64,000 nucleotides of DNA from Brevundimonas abyssalis TAR-001 (GTDB lineage: Bacteria > Pseudomonadota > Alphaproteobacteria > Caulobacterales > Caulobacteraceae). Made by a program: the position numbers and the translations under genes. The notes below the pieces were generated by a model. That model saw nothing but the letters and a program-made list of their open reading frames with translations. It was not told where the DNA came from and did not search any database. Positions 8,534 to 16,814 of the stretch are shown here, in pieces. Position 1 is the stretch's first letter. The number at the start of each line of letters is the position of its first letter. The stretch is taken from contig NZ_BATC01000007.1 of NCBI RefSeq assembly GCF_000466985.1, positions 1-64,000 of the forward strand, given 5' to 3'.

Positions 8534-9625
8534 TTAGAGTTGCGTTTGGAAACCCTGGAGGTCGAGCTTTTTCGAAAGGGCTTCGGCAAGGCCTGAAAAT
8601 CGGCCTGCGATGTCGCCGTCGGGATCGCCGGCCACGACCGGCACGCCGGCGTCGGCGCCTTCGCGCAGGGCCGCGTCGAGCGGCAGGTCACCGAGGAAGT
8701 CCACGCCCAGTCGGGCGGCCTCGGCCTCGGCGCCGCCGCGGCCGAAGACGTCGCCGGACATGTTCTCGATCAGGCCGAGGGTGGGCACATTGACCCGGTC
8801 GAACAGGGTCTTGGCGCGGCGGGCGTCGGCAAGCGCCACTTCCTGCGGCGTGGAGACGATGACGGCGCCGTCCAGGGGCGTCTTCTGGATCAGGGTCAGC
8901 TGCACATCGCCGGTGCCGGGGGGCAGGTCCACCACCAGCACGTCCAGCGGTTCGTCTTCCGTACCCCAGCGGGTCTGGGTCAGCATCTGGGTGATGGCCT
9001 GACTGGCCATGGGGCCGCGCCAGATCATGGCGTCGTCGGCCTTCATCAGCAGGCCCACGGACATGGCCTTCAGACCCCAGGCCTCGTGCGGGACCATGGC
9101 GCCGTCCTCATAGGCGGGCTTGCCGGAAATCCCCAGCATGGTGGGGGCCGAGGGGCCGTAGACGTCGGCGTCCAGCAACCCCACACGCAGGCCCCGCGCG
9201 GCCAGGGCGCAGGCCAGGTTCACCGACACGGTGGACTTGCCCACCCCGCCCTTGCCGCTGGCCACCGCCAGCACGCGGCGCACATGGGCGGGCCGGTCGG
9301 TGGGGACCGGGGCCTTGGCCCGGCCCTGATCCACGGCCTGGGGCGACAGGCCCGCGGTGCGGCGGCGCGGCGGGGTCGCCACGGCCTCGGCGGTCAGGAC
9401 CACCGAGACGCGGGCCATGCCGGGGATGGCCTTCAGCGCCGCCTCGGCCGCGTCGCGGACGGGGGCGTAGAGCGCCGTGTCGCCGGCGGGGACCTCCAGG
9501 GCGAAGCCGGCGCGGTCGTCGGCCACCACCAGCCCCTGCACCAGCCCGGCGGCCATCAGCCCCTGCCCGCTTCTGGGGTCGATCACGGCGTCGAGGGCGG
9601 CGATGACGGCGGCGCGGTCGGGCAA
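8534..9625 (-). CDS. mrp: Mrp/ApbC/NBP35-type P-loop ATPase lacking the usual CxxC
   Basis: 363 aa, from TTG 9625 with GGAGA five bases upstream. N-terminal MIP18-like domain (about 1-80), then the deviant Walker A ASGKGGVGKST (122-132), DADVYGPSAP, the RGPMASQAI block and LVVDLPPGTGDVQLTL. Family members carry iron-sulfur clusters for assembly of other proteins. In most, ENMS is followed by a CxxC-containing insert before the FG-GG motif; here it reads IENMSGDVFGRGGAEAEA with about nine residues fewer and no cysteines. The frame is open and conserved on both sides, so the loss looks genuine. Scaffold function is therefore uncertain. Confidence 0.88.
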   Translation of the reverse strand: MPDRAAVIAALDAVIDPRSGQGLMAAGLVQGLVVADDRAGFALEVPAGDTALYAPVRDAAEAALKAIPGMARVSVVLTAEAVATPPRRRTAGLSPQAVDQGRAKAPVPTDRPAHVRRVLAVASGKGGVGKSTVSVNLACALAARGLRVGLLDADVYGPSAPTMLGISGKPAYEDGAMVPHEAWGLKAMSVGLLMKADDAMIWRGPMASQAITQMLTQTRWGTEDEPLDVLVVDLPPGTGDVQLTLIQKTPLDGAVIVSTPQEVALADARRAKTLFDRVNVPTLGLIENMSGDVFGRGGAEAEAARLGVDFLGDLPLDAALREGADAGVPVVAGDPDGDIAGRFSGLAEALSKKLDLQGFQTQL

Positions 9626-9677
9626 GGAGTCTCTCCGGCGGGTTGCTTAGGGGGCGTGCGTCGTCATATCGGGTGTC

Positions 9678-10574
9678 ATGGCCCAGAACCAAGCGCCGAT
9701 CGCCCCCGTCACCCTGATCGGGGGCGCCACCGCCTCGGGCAAGTCGCGCCTGGCGCTGGATCTGGCGCGGGCGAGCGGGGCGGTGATCATCAACGCCGAC
9801 AGCCAGCAACTGTATGCGGACCTGCGCGTGCTGACCGCCCGTCCGGGGCCGGACGAGGAGGCGCAGGCGGAGCATCGGCTGTACGGCGTGGCCGATGCGA
9901 CCGACGCCTGGTCGGTGGGCACATGGTTGCGGGCGGCGGAGGCGCTGCTGAATGACTATGGCCCCGCCCGGCGGCCGGTGATCTTCGTGGGCGGCACGGG
10001 GCTGTACTTCAACGCCCTGACGCGCGGCCTGGCCGACGTGCCGCCGGTGCCGCCGGAGGTGCGCGCCGGGCTCGACGCCCGGTTCCTGGCCGAGGGCGAG
10101 GCGGCGTTCCGGCGCGCGCTGGCCGAGGTCGACGCGCCCGCCGAGGCGGCCATCGAGGCGGGCGACCGGCAGAGGCTGGTGCGGGCGCTGGCTGTGGCGC
10201 AGGTGGCGGGGCGTCCCCTGTCCGCCCTGCGCGCCGACAGCCGGCCGATCCTGGCCCCCGGCAGCTATGAGGCCATGGTGGTGGAGCCGGAGCGAAAGGC
10301 GCTCTACGCCGCGTGCGACACGCGGGTGTCGGTGATGATGGCCAACGGAGCGCTGGAGGAAGTGCGCGCCCTGATGGCGCGGGACCTGCCCCATGGCCTG
10401 CCGATCATGAAGGCGGTCGGGGTGCGCGAACTGAGCGCCCATCTGCGGGGTGAGCTGTCGCTGGACGATGCGCTGGACATCATGCGCCAGGCCACCCGCA
10501 ACTACGCCAAGCGGCAGCTGACCTGGTTCCGGAACCAGACGCCGGACTGGCGCAGGGTGCTCCCGCCCGCCTGA
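9678..10574 (+). CDS. miaA: tRNA dimethylallyltransferase
   Basis: 298 aa. Adds dimethylallyl to N6 of A37 in tRNAs reading UNN codons. Seen: P-loop GGATASGKS (15-23), INADSQQLYADL, the RLYGVADATDAWSVGTW block, VGGTGLYFNALTRGL, and the C-terminal GLPIMKAVGVRELSAHLRG with QATRNYAKRQLTWFRNQ. ATG 9678 lies about 50 bp from the divergent mrp start. It is followed by a short AT-rich regulatory region. Confidence 0.96.
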   Translation: MAQNQAPIAPVTLIGGATASGKSRLALDLARASGAVIINADSQQLYADLRVLTARPGPDEEAQAEHRLYGVADATDAWSVGTWLRAAEALLNDYGPARRPVIFVGGTGLYFNALTRGLADVPPVPPEVRAGLDARFLAEGEAAFRRALAEVDAPAEAAIEAGDRQRLVRALAVAQVAGRPLSALRADSRPILAPGSYEAMVVEPERKALYAACDTRVSVMMANGALEEVRALMARDLPHGLPIMKAVGVRELSAHLRGELSLDDALDIMRQATRNYAKRQLTWFRNQTPDWRRVLPPA

Positions 10575-10625
10575 CGCCGGGAACGACCCCGCGATTGGTC
10601 GGTGGACGACGACGCGACAAGCCGG

Positions 10626-10656
10626 TTGACATATTTCGATGATTAGCTAATTATCG
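10626..10656 (+). promoter_or_regulatory. Promoter with overlapping palindromic operator of the ArsR gene
   Basis: TTGACA (10626-10631) and TAATTA (10648-10653), 16 bp apart, form a good sigma-70-type promoter. Over its -10 region lies the 20-bp near-perfect palindrome 10637-10656: CGAT-g-ATTAGCTAAT-t-ATCG, ending four bases before the ATG of the repressor gene. AT-rich dyads of this kind are typical ArsR-family operators, so autorepression is the natural reading. Confidence 0.75.
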
Positions 10657-10660
10657 ATTC

Positions 10661-10978
10661 ATGAGCTCAGTCTTCAAAGCCCTCGCAGACCCGACGCGCC
10701 GCAAGGTGCTGGAGCTGCTGCGCGCCAATCCCATGACGGCCGGAGAGCTGTGCGAACACTTCCCCGTGTCGAAGCCCACCATGTCGGCCCACTTCAACGT
10801 CCTGAAGGAAGCCGACCTGATCGACGCCAGCAAACAGGGCACGACCATCACCTACCGGATCAAGCTGTCGGTTCTGGAGGACGCCCTGCTGGGGTTCGCC
10901 CAGGCGCTGGGCATCGGCCCGGATGCTGACACCGCCAAGGCGGATCGAAACACGCCTGAACAAGGAACAGGATCATGA
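10661..10978 (+). CDS. ArsR/SdpR-family winged-helix repressor
   Basis: 105 aa. VFKALADPTRRKVLELLR, then the helix-turn-helix FPVSKPTMSAHFNVLKEADL and the wing SKQGTTITYRI mark an ArsR/SmtB fold. No metal-binding ELCVC motif is present (TAGELCEHFPVS instead), as in SdpR-type autorepressors. It lies downstream of its own likely operator and overlaps the next gene by ATGA at 10975-10978, so both are co-translated. The inducer is unknown. Confidence 0.88.
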   Translation: MSSVFKALADPTRRKVLELLRANPMTAGELCEHFPVSKPTMSAHFNVLKEADLIDASKQGTTITYRIKLSVLEDALLGFAQALGIGPDADTAKADRNTPEQGTGS

Positions 10979-11394
10979 AACGCCTTCTTCCCTCTATCGT
11001 GCTGACCATCGCCTTTCTGGCGGTGGCCGCGGGCCTGAAATACGCCGAGAGCGCCGGCCTGGTCGGCGACGACATGGCCCAGCGGGTCGTCCAGGTGATG
11101 ATCGGCCTGATGCTGGCCGGCTTCGCCAATGTCGCGCCCAAACGGATCGGTCCCCAGCGGATGTCGCGCGAGGCCGAGGCCCGGATGCAGACGGCCCGCC
11201 GGATCGGCGGCTGGTCCCTGACCCTGGCGGGGCTGGCCCACGCCGCACTGTGGGCCTTCGCCCCCGTCGACTTCGCCGTGACCGCCGCCATGATCGTGGT
11301 GGGATCCGGCCTCGCCATCGCCATCGGCTACGCCATCTGGGCCTGCCGCAAGCTGGGCGCACCGCCGGCGTCCGAAGCGACCAACGGCTCCTGA
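10975..11394 (+). CDS. Four-helix membrane protein, possible divergent SdpI-like protein
   Basis: 139 aa with about four hydrophobic segments (LLPSIVLTIAFLAVAAGL, MIGLMLAGFANVAP, WSLTLAGLAHAALWAFA, TAAMIVVGSGLAIAIGYAIW). It is translationally coupled to the ArsR gene. The stretch NVAPKRIGPQRMSREAEARM followed by RRIGGWSLTLAGL resembles the SdpI pattern in which N..pK, an Arg-rich loop and R..GW..AGL occur. In Bacillus, SdpI is an immunity protein that sequesters SdpR. Homology here is weak and the immune/sensor role is inference from gene order. Confidence 0.6.
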   Translation: MKRLLPSIVLTIAFLAVAAGLKYAESAGLVGDDMAQRVVQVMIGLMLAGFANVAPKRIGPQRMSREAEARMQTARRIGGWSLTLAGLAHAALWAFAPVDFAVTAAMIVVGSGLAIAIGYAIWACRKLGAPPASEATNGS

Positions 11395-11468
11395 GCCGCC
11401 GCCGTCGCTGACAGACGGCCCTCTCGGCGGCGCCCCGCCGCCTGAACCTCACCCACAGGATCATTTCC

Positions 11469-12443
11469 ATGACGCATCAACATCGCGGCGCAAGCCGTGC
11501 GCGCACCCGCATGTCCGCCGCCTGCCGACTGGCGTTGGCCGCGACCCTGACCATCGGCCTGTTTCAATCGCCCGTCGGGGCGGTCCCGGCCCAGACGCCC
11601 GCGCCCCGGGAAGCCTCATCGCCCATCCAGGCGTCGGCCCCAAACCCCGCCCTCTGGGTCGTTCGCGACGCCGATTCCACCCTCTACCTGTTCGGAACCG
11701 TGCATTTCCTGCGCCCGACGACGGAATGGGAATCGTCTCGCGTCACCGAGGCTTTCGACAGCGCCGGCCTGCTGGTGCTGGAAGTCGCCGATCCCAACGA
11801 TCAGGCCGCCCTTCTCCCGCTGATCCAGCGGCACGGCCTGGCGCCGGACACGCCCCTGTCCAGCCTGCTCACGGCGGAGGAGCTGGCCACCCTGGATGCT
11901 GCGGCGCGGACCATCGGCGCCAGCGCCGCAGCCCTGGACGGCCTGCGCCCCTGGCTGGCCGGCGTGACCCTGTCGGCCTCCAGCCTCGTCCGGGCGGGCT
12001 ATGATCCCGGATCGGGGGCGGACCTGATCCTGCGCGCCCGCGCCGAGGCCGCAGGAACACCGATCGCGGGCCTCGAGACGCCGGAAGACCAGATCCGGAT
12101 GCTGGCGGGCTTTCCCGAGGCGGGGCAATTGACCTTCCTGCGCCGCACACTGGCCGAGTTCGACAACGCCCTGACGATCCCGGACCAGCTGGTCGAGGCC
12201 TGGGCGACCGGCGACGTGGAAGCGATCCAGGCCCTCGCCGTCACGCCCATGCGTCTTGAGAGTGAGCTGATTTACCAGACCGTTCTTGTTGAGCGGAATC
12301 TCCGGTGGACGGACCGGATCGAGACCCTGCTGGAGGGATCAGGCACAACCTTCATCGCGGTCGGGGTGCTGCATCTGGTAGGCGACGACAGCGTGCCGGC
12401 CATCCTGCGTTCGCGCGGTGTGGACGTTGTGATCGCGCCCTAG
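11469..12443 (+). CDS. TraB/GumN family protein, secreted
   Basis: 324 aa. A hydrophobic signal around residues 18-40 ends near PVGAVPAQ. TraB/GumN (Tiki-like) features are LWVVRDADSTLYLFGTVHFL near residue 60-80 (the GxxH metal-site motif GTVH), GLETPEDQIRML, and the C-terminal FIAVGVLHLVGDDSVPAILR (second GxxH). The fold is related to erythromycin esterase and Tiki metalloproteases; activity in bacteria is mostly undefined. An in-frame ATG at 11511 would give a shorter, more standard signal peptide. It lies 74 bp after the membrane gene and may be the third cistron. Confidence 0.85.
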   Translation: MTHQHRGASRARTRMSAACRLALAATLTIGLFQSPVGAVPAQTPAPREASSPIQASAPNPALWVVRDADSTLYLFGTVHFLRPTTEWESSRVTEAFDSAGLLVLEVADPNDQAALLPLIQRHGLAPDTPLSSLLTAEELATLDAAARTIGASAAALDGLRPWLAGVTLSASSLVRAGYDPGSGADLILRARAEAAGTPIAGLETPEDQIRMLAGFPEAGQLTFLRRTLAEFDNALTIPDQLVEAWATGDVEAIQALAVTPMRLESELIYQTVLVERNLRWTDRIETLLEGSGTTFIAVGVLHLVGDDSVPAILRSRGVDVVIAP

Positions 12444-12479
12444 GAGGCGCGCCCTATTGGAACCCCGGCCCTGATCGCC

Positions 12480-12826
12480 TATATTGGGGGTGTCCGGGTT
12501 CGCCCGGACTATAGCGATAAACGCGCTTGTAATAAGCGGACCGGACCCGGGTGCGATTCCCGGCGGCTCCACCACCTTCTTCCCCGCGTTATCGGCGGAG
12601 GCAGCATGGGGCCGACTAGCATCGACGGACGTGTAAAGAAGATTGCTTTCGCTCGTCCTGGCCCACCGTATCGGGCCTTTATCTAAATGCGAACGATAAC
12701 TTCGCTGAGGAATACGCTGTCGCCGCGTAATGCGGTTCCGGCATTTCCGACCTAAGTCCTGAGGGTTCAGATCCTCAGGCGGGGCCCGGGAGGCGCCTGG
12801 CAACAGAAGCCTCCCACTTTGCCCTG
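12480..12826 (+). ncRNA. ssrA: Transfer-messenger RNA, circularly permuted two-piece form
   Basis: The acceptor piece comes first: hairpin 12491-12508 (GTCCGGG-TTCG-CCCGGAC), T-arm CCGGG-TGCGATT-CCCGG (12547-12563), acceptor strand CGGCTCC (12564-12570) and ACCA (12571-12574). After a spacer of about 33 bases the coding piece begins GGGGCCG (12608-12614), which pairs with all seven acceptor bases and has the G3-U70 wobble of alanine tRNAs. The tag frame reads ANDNFAEEYAVAA-stop, so with the charged alanine AANDNFAEEYAVAA. Permutation is the alphaproteobacterial arrangement. A hairpin at 12788-12815 (GGGAGGC…GCCTCCC) ends the gene. The outer ends given are approximate. Confidence 0.95.
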
Positions 12827-12909
12827 TTTTGAACTTTCGCCGCGCCGCCGCCGCCGCTATCACTCCGCCACACGGGTCAGGCGGACCCGATCGGGCTTGC
12901 GGAGACAAA

Positions 12910-13382
12910 ATGGCTGAGACGCCGGTGCGCGACGAGATGGGCTATGAGGCCATGGCCCAGAACGCCCTGAGGGGCGTCGTGCGCGCCGCGCTCGAGCGGG
13001 CCGCCATGCCCGAGGGCCTGCCCGGCGAGCACCATTTCTACATCACCTTCAGACCCGGGCGAAGGGCGTGTCCGTCCCGGCCGACGTGTCCGAAAAGTAC
13101 CCGGACGAGATCACCGTGGTGATGCAGCACCAGTACTGGGACCTGACCATCGACGATGAAGGGTTTTCGGTGCTGCTGAAGTTCGGCGGGCAGCCCAAGA
13201 AGCTGGTGACGCCGTGGAGCGCCGTGGTGCGGTTCTATGACCCCAGCGTGCAGTTCCTGCTGCAGTTCGAGGCGCCCGAGCTTCCCACCGAGCCGGAGCC
13301 GGAGGATGAGCCGGAGACGCCGGCCCCGCCCGTGGACGACGGACCCAAGGTCGTCTCTCTGGACCAGTTCCGCAAGAAATAG
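12910..13382 (+). CDS. sspB: SspB-type ClpXP adaptor; frameshifted near 13053
   Basis: From ATG 12910 after GGAGAC. The first frame gives MGYEAMAQNALRGVVRAALE and EHHFYITFR; the second continues GVSVPADVSEKYPDEITVVM, QHQYWDLTIDDEGFSVLLKF, LVTPWSAVVRFYDPSVQF, an acidic Pro-rich linker and the C-terminal VVSLDQFRKK, which fits the ClpX-binding tail. One added base at about 13053 makes an approximately 157-aa alpha-type SspB. SspB tethers ssrA-tagged proteins to ClpXP, and the gene lies directly after the tmRNA gene that makes those tags. Confidence 0.9.
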
Positions 13383-13463
13383 GCTGACGTCGCCTGACGC
13401 TCACGCTTCTCCCTCTTTTCATCCCGGCCGCCGTTGCTAGGGTGACGAGGCTGGAGGGATGGG

Positions 13464-14213
13464 ATGCGGGTGTTTCGCTGTCTTTCAATCGTCCTTTGCG
13501 TCCTGGGCCTGACCACGCCCAAGGCGATGGCGCAGTCGGGCGACTTCGACGGCTGGTCGGCCGTGGTCATCGCCGGAGACTGGACCGACAGTCGCGGACA
13601 GCCCATCCAGGCCTTCGACAACGCCGTGCGCGATCTGACCAGGTCCTTTCAGCGGGCCGGCTTCAATCCCGACCTGAGCGCCGCCTATTCGCTGCGGCCC
13701 GACGGCGGCGTCAGCACCCGAACCGCCATAGAGGGCGCGGCGGCGGTCGCGGGGCGGGGCGGCGACGGCTGTCTGGTCTATTTCACCTCTCACGGCGCGC
13801 CCGGCCGGATCGTGTTCGGGCCGGGTGAACAGCTGGAGCCCGGGCGCATGAACGCCCTGATCGGCGGCTGGTGCGGCCAGCGACCGACGGTGGTGGTGGT
13901 GTCAGCCTGCTATTCCGGCAGCTTCATGGGCGCCCTGTCCCGTCCGAACCGCATGATCGTCACGGCCGCGCGGGCTGATCGCAGTTCGTTCGGATGCAGC
14001 GCGGACGCCACCTATCCGTATTTCGACGACTGCGTGATCCAGAGCCTGGAGACGGCGAGCGACTTCATCGCCCTGGCCGGTCAGGCCCGGCGGTGCGTGG
14101 CCGAGCGCGAGCAGGCCGAGGGACTGACGCCGCCGTCGGAGCCGCAGGTCTTCATCGGCGGATCCATGCAGCTGCTGCTTCCCACCCTGCGGTTCGACCG
14201 GCCGTCGAAGTGA
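13464..14213 (+). CDS. Secreted C13-family (legumain-like) cysteine peptidase
   Basis: 249 aa. Signal peptide residues 1-23 ending KAMAQ. The caspase-like fold motifs are the strand VYFTSHGAPG with His110 and the strand VVVVSACYSGSF with Cys149, spaced as in clan CD. WSAVVIAGDWTDSRGQPIQA corresponds to the first strand of bacterial C13 proteins. It lacks any transmembrane anchor. Substrates are unknown; the clan cuts after Asn/Asp or basic residues, but the specificity pocket cannot be read from sequence alone. Confidence 0.8.
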   Translation: MRVFRCLSIVLCVLGLTTPKAMAQSGDFDGWSAVVIAGDWTDSRGQPIQAFDNAVRDLTRSFQRAGFNPDLSAAYSLRPDGGVSTRTAIEGAAAVAGRGGDGCLVYFTSHGAPGRIVFGPGEQLEPGRMNALIGGWCGQRPTVVVVSACYSGSFMGALSRPNRMIVTAARADRSSFGCSADATYPYFDDCVIQSLETASDFIALAGQARRCVAEREQAEGLTPPSEPQVFIGGSMQLLLPTLRFDRPSK

Positions 14214-14287
14214 CCGGAATTTCGCTGGCGTGATCGCGGCCCTCGCGCGAACATATCGGGAACATTGATCCAGCGGGAGGGATGACG

Positions 14288-14692
14288 ATGCCAAACGGCG
14301 GATGCCATTGCGGCGCGGTGCGCTACGAGATGACAGCGGAGGTGGCGCACCATGCGTTGTGTCACTGCACCGACTGCCGCAAGGCCAGCGGAGCGCCGGC
14401 GGTGGCCTGGGCCATGGCGGCGGCGGATCAGGTGACGATCACCGGCGAGCCCGTCACCTACGCCTCGTCGGAGCATGGCCGGCGGATGTTCTGCGGCGCC
14501 TGCGGGACCAGCCTGTTCTACACCAATGAGACGATCTTTCCGGGCATGATCGACGTGCAGAGTGCGACCCTGGATGATCCGGATGCGATTCCGCTGGGCG
14601 GCCAGATCCAGACGGCCGAGCGGATCGGCTGGATGGGCCATCTGGACGACCTGCCCAGCTTCGAGCGATATCCGGGGCCGCCGGAATCCTGA
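14288..14692 (+). CDS. GFA/CENP-V-fold zinc protein
   Basis: 134 aa. Zinc-binding cysteines of the family are all visible: GGCHCGAVRYE (CxC), ALCHCTDCRKASGAP (CxCxxC) and MFCGACGTSLFY (CxxC). The family includes proteins named glutathione-dependent formaldehyde-activating enzyme, but most members have no proven reaction. ATG 14288 is preferred over ATG 14282 because GGGAGG sits directly against the latter. An independent gene; no formaldehyde-oxidation genes nearby. Confidence 0.9.
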   Translation: MPNGGCHCGAVRYEMTAEVAHHALCHCTDCRKASGAPAVAWAMAAADQVTITGEPVTYASSEHGRRMFCGACGTSLFYTNETIFPGMIDVQSATLDDPDAIPLGGQIQTAERIGWMGHLDDLPSFERYPGPPES

Positions 14693-14699
14693 GGCCGGT

Positions 14700-15050
14700 T
14701 CAGCGGGGCCGCACGGCGATGGTGATGCGCTCGCGTTCGCCCTCGTGCCGCTCCACCAGCAGGCGGGCCACCTGGGCGTCGTCGTGGAACAGATAGCCCT
14801 TGATGGCGTCCAGCAGGGCCTTGGCCAGATTGTCCAGGTCGATGTGCGGCGGCTCGCCCACATGCTCCATGCGGATGTCCACGGCGAAATCGCCCCACGA
14901 CGGGCGCGACGACCATTCCTTGCGCATGAACTCATAGACCAGCGGCTTGTAGTATTTGGCCTGGGTGGTCAGGCCGTCGATCATGATCTCGACCGCGTCG
15001 CCCCGCTCGCGGGCGCGCACCTTGCCGGTTCCGATCCAGTCCTGATCCAT
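14700..15050 (-). CDS. RusA-family endodeoxyribonuclease-like protein
   Basis: 116 aa. The RusA signature is clear: [19 protein letters not shown] followed by [18 protein letters not shown], i.e. DxDNxxKxxxDxL and the paired Asp, which bind Mg2+ in the Holliday-junction resolvase. RusA genes are usually phage-borne; this copy lies between housekeeping genes with no phage gene close by. Cleavage of four-way junctions is inferred from the family. Confidence 0.85.
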   Translation of the reverse strand: MDQDWIGTGKVRARERGDAVEIMIDGLTTQAKYYKPLVYEFMRKEWSSRPSWGDFAVDIRMEHVGEPPHIDLDNLAKALLDAIKGYLFHDDAQVARLLVERHEGERERITIAVRPR

Positions 15051-15129
15051 GGCGCCCTCGGCTTGCCCCCTGCGGTCTGCGTGCTACACCGCCGCGCACC
15101 TTCCCGCCATGCCTGACCACGAGCGCATC

Positions 15130-16521
15130 ATGACCAAGACACGGACAGAATCCGACACCTTCGGCCCCATCGAGGTTCAGGCGGACCGCTACTGGGGCGC
15201 CCAGGCGCAGCGGTCGCTGGGCAATTTCAGGATCGGCTGGGAGAAGCAGCCCCTGCCGATCGTGCGGGCGCTGGGGATCGTCAAGCGCGGCGCCGCCGAG
15301 ACCAACATGGCGCTGGGCCGGCTGGACAAGGACCTGGGCAAGGCCATCGTCCAAGCCGCCGACGAGGTCATCGAGGGCAAGCTGAACGACCACTTCCCGC
15401 TGGTGGTCTGGCAGACCGGCTCGGGCACCCAGTCCAACATGAACGCCAATGAGGTGATCTCGAACCGCGCCATCGAGATCCTGGGCGGGGAGATGGGCTC
15501 GAAAAAGCCGGTCCACCCCAACGACCACGTCAACATGAGCCAGTCGTCCAACGACACCTATCCCACGGCCATGCACGTGGCCTGCGCCGAGGAAGTGGTG
15601 CACCGGCTGGTCCCGGCCCTGCAGACCCTGCGCAACGCCCTGAACGACAAGGCCGAAGCGTGGAAGGACATCATCAAGATCGGCCGCACCCACACCCAGG
15701 ACGCCACGCCCCTGACCTTGGGCCAGGAGTTCAGCGCCTATGTGCAGCAGGTGACCAAAGGCATTGAACGGATTGAGCAAACCCTGCCCGACCTGATGCA
15801 GCTGGCCCAGGGCGGCACCGCCGTGGGCACCGGCCTGAACGCGCCCATCGGCTTTGCTGAGGGCGTGGCGGACAAGATCGCCCAGATCACCGGCCTGCCC
15901 TTCACCACGGCCCCCAACAAGTTCGAGGCCCTCGCCGCCCACGACGCCATGGTCATGACCCACGGCGCCATCAACACGGTGGCCGCGTCCCTGTTCAAGA
16001 TCGCCAACGACATCCGCTTCCTGGGCTCGGGCCCCCGGGCGGGTCTGGGCGAGCTGGCCCTGCCGGAGAACGAGCCGGGCAGCTCCATCATGCCGGGCAA
16101 GGTCAATCCGACCCAGTGCGAGGCCCTGACCCAGGTGTGCGTGCAGGTGTTCGGCAACCATGCCGCCATCACCTTCGCCGGGTCGCAGGGGCATTTCGAG
16201 CTGAACGTGTTCAATCCGGTGATGGCCTACAACTTCCTGCAGTCGGTGCGCCTGATGGCCGACGCCGCGGTCAGCTTCACCGACAACTGCGTGGTGGGCA
16301 TCGAGCCGCGCCGGGACAACATCCAGAAGGGCGTGGAGAACAGCCTGATGCTGGTCACCGCGCTGAACGCAAAGCTGGGCTATGACGCCTGCGCGAAGAT
16401 CGCCAAGACGGCCCACAAGAACGGCACCACCCTGCGCGAGGAGGCCGTCGGCGGCGGCTATCTGACCAACGAGGAGTTCGACGAGTGGGTCCGGCCCGAG
16501 AAGATGATCGCGCCGGGCTGA
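15130..16521 (+). CDS. fumC: Class II fumarase
   Basis: 463 aa from ATG 15130 (ATG 15109 is in frame but gives an unusual extension). Hydrates fumarate to malate in the TCA cycle. Seen: [77 protein letters not shown], and the fumarase/aspartase signature [13 protein letters not shown]. Oxygen-stable, iron-free type. Single gene, 44 bp before the ccdA start. Confidence 0.97.
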   Translation: MTKTRTESDTFGPIEVQADRYWGAQAQRSLGNFRIGWEKQPLPIVRALGIVKRGAAETNMALGRLDKDLGKAIVQAADEVIEGKLNDHFPLVVWQTGSGTQSNMNANEVISNRAIEILGGEMGSKKPVHPNDHVNMSQSSNDTYPTAMHVACAEEVVHRLVPALQTLRNALNDKAEAWKDIIKIGRTHTQDATPLTLGQEFSAYVQQVTKGIERIEQTLPDLMQLAQGGTAVGTGLNAPIGFAEGVADKIAQITGLPFTTAPNKFEALAAHDAMVMTHGAINTVAASLFKIANDIRFLGSGPRAGLGELALPENEPGSSIMPGKVNPTQCEALTQVCVQVFGNHAAITFAGSQGHFELNVFNPVMAYNFLQSVRLMADAAVSFTDNCVVGIEPRRDNIQKGVENSLMLVTALNAKLGYDACAKIAKTAHKNGTTLREEAVGGGYLTNEEFDEWVRPEKMIAPG

Positions 16522-16565
16522 GGGCGGTTGTAGCGGGCCGCGCCGTTTCGACGTAGTCTGGGCCC

Positions 16566-16814
16566 ATGGGCAAGGTGGACCTGAACATCGGCATCGACCC
16601 CGAACTGCTGGCCCAGGCCGAGCGGCTGGGCATCGACGTCGGCGGCATGGACGAGCGGACGCTGCGGCTGCACCTGCAGAAGGTGGACCCCGCCGGCGCC
16701 GAAGACCGCGCCCGGCGATGGGCCGACGAGAATGCCGAAGCGATCCGGGTGCACAACGAGTTCGTCCGCAAGCATGGGCTGTTGTCGGATCACTTTCGGC
16801 CCTGGTGGCTGTGA
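16566..16814 (+). CDS. ccdA: CcdA-family antitoxin
   Basis: 82 aa. The N-terminus (VDLNIGIDPELLAQAERLGI) fits the ribbon-helix-helix DNA-binding part. The C-terminal block ARRWADENAEAIRVHNEFV, then KHGLLSDHFRPW, matches the toxin-wrapping tail of F-plasmid CcdA (ERWKAEN…NGSFADENRDW). Such antitoxins bind CcdB and autorepress the operon. The stop overlaps the toxin start by GTGA. Confidence 0.88.
   Translation: MGKVDLNIGIDPELLAQAERLGIDVGGMDERTLRLHLQKVDPAGAEDRARRWADENAEAIRVHNEFVRKHGLLSDHFRPWWL

Noticed and set aside
12339-12908. Reverse open frame overlapping the tmRNA gene
   Set aside because: Covers structured RNA with tag frame, T-arm and acceptor stem; no protein signature.
14932-16416. 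494-aa reverse open frame opposite fumC
   Set aside because: Shadow of fumC; no recognisable protein features.
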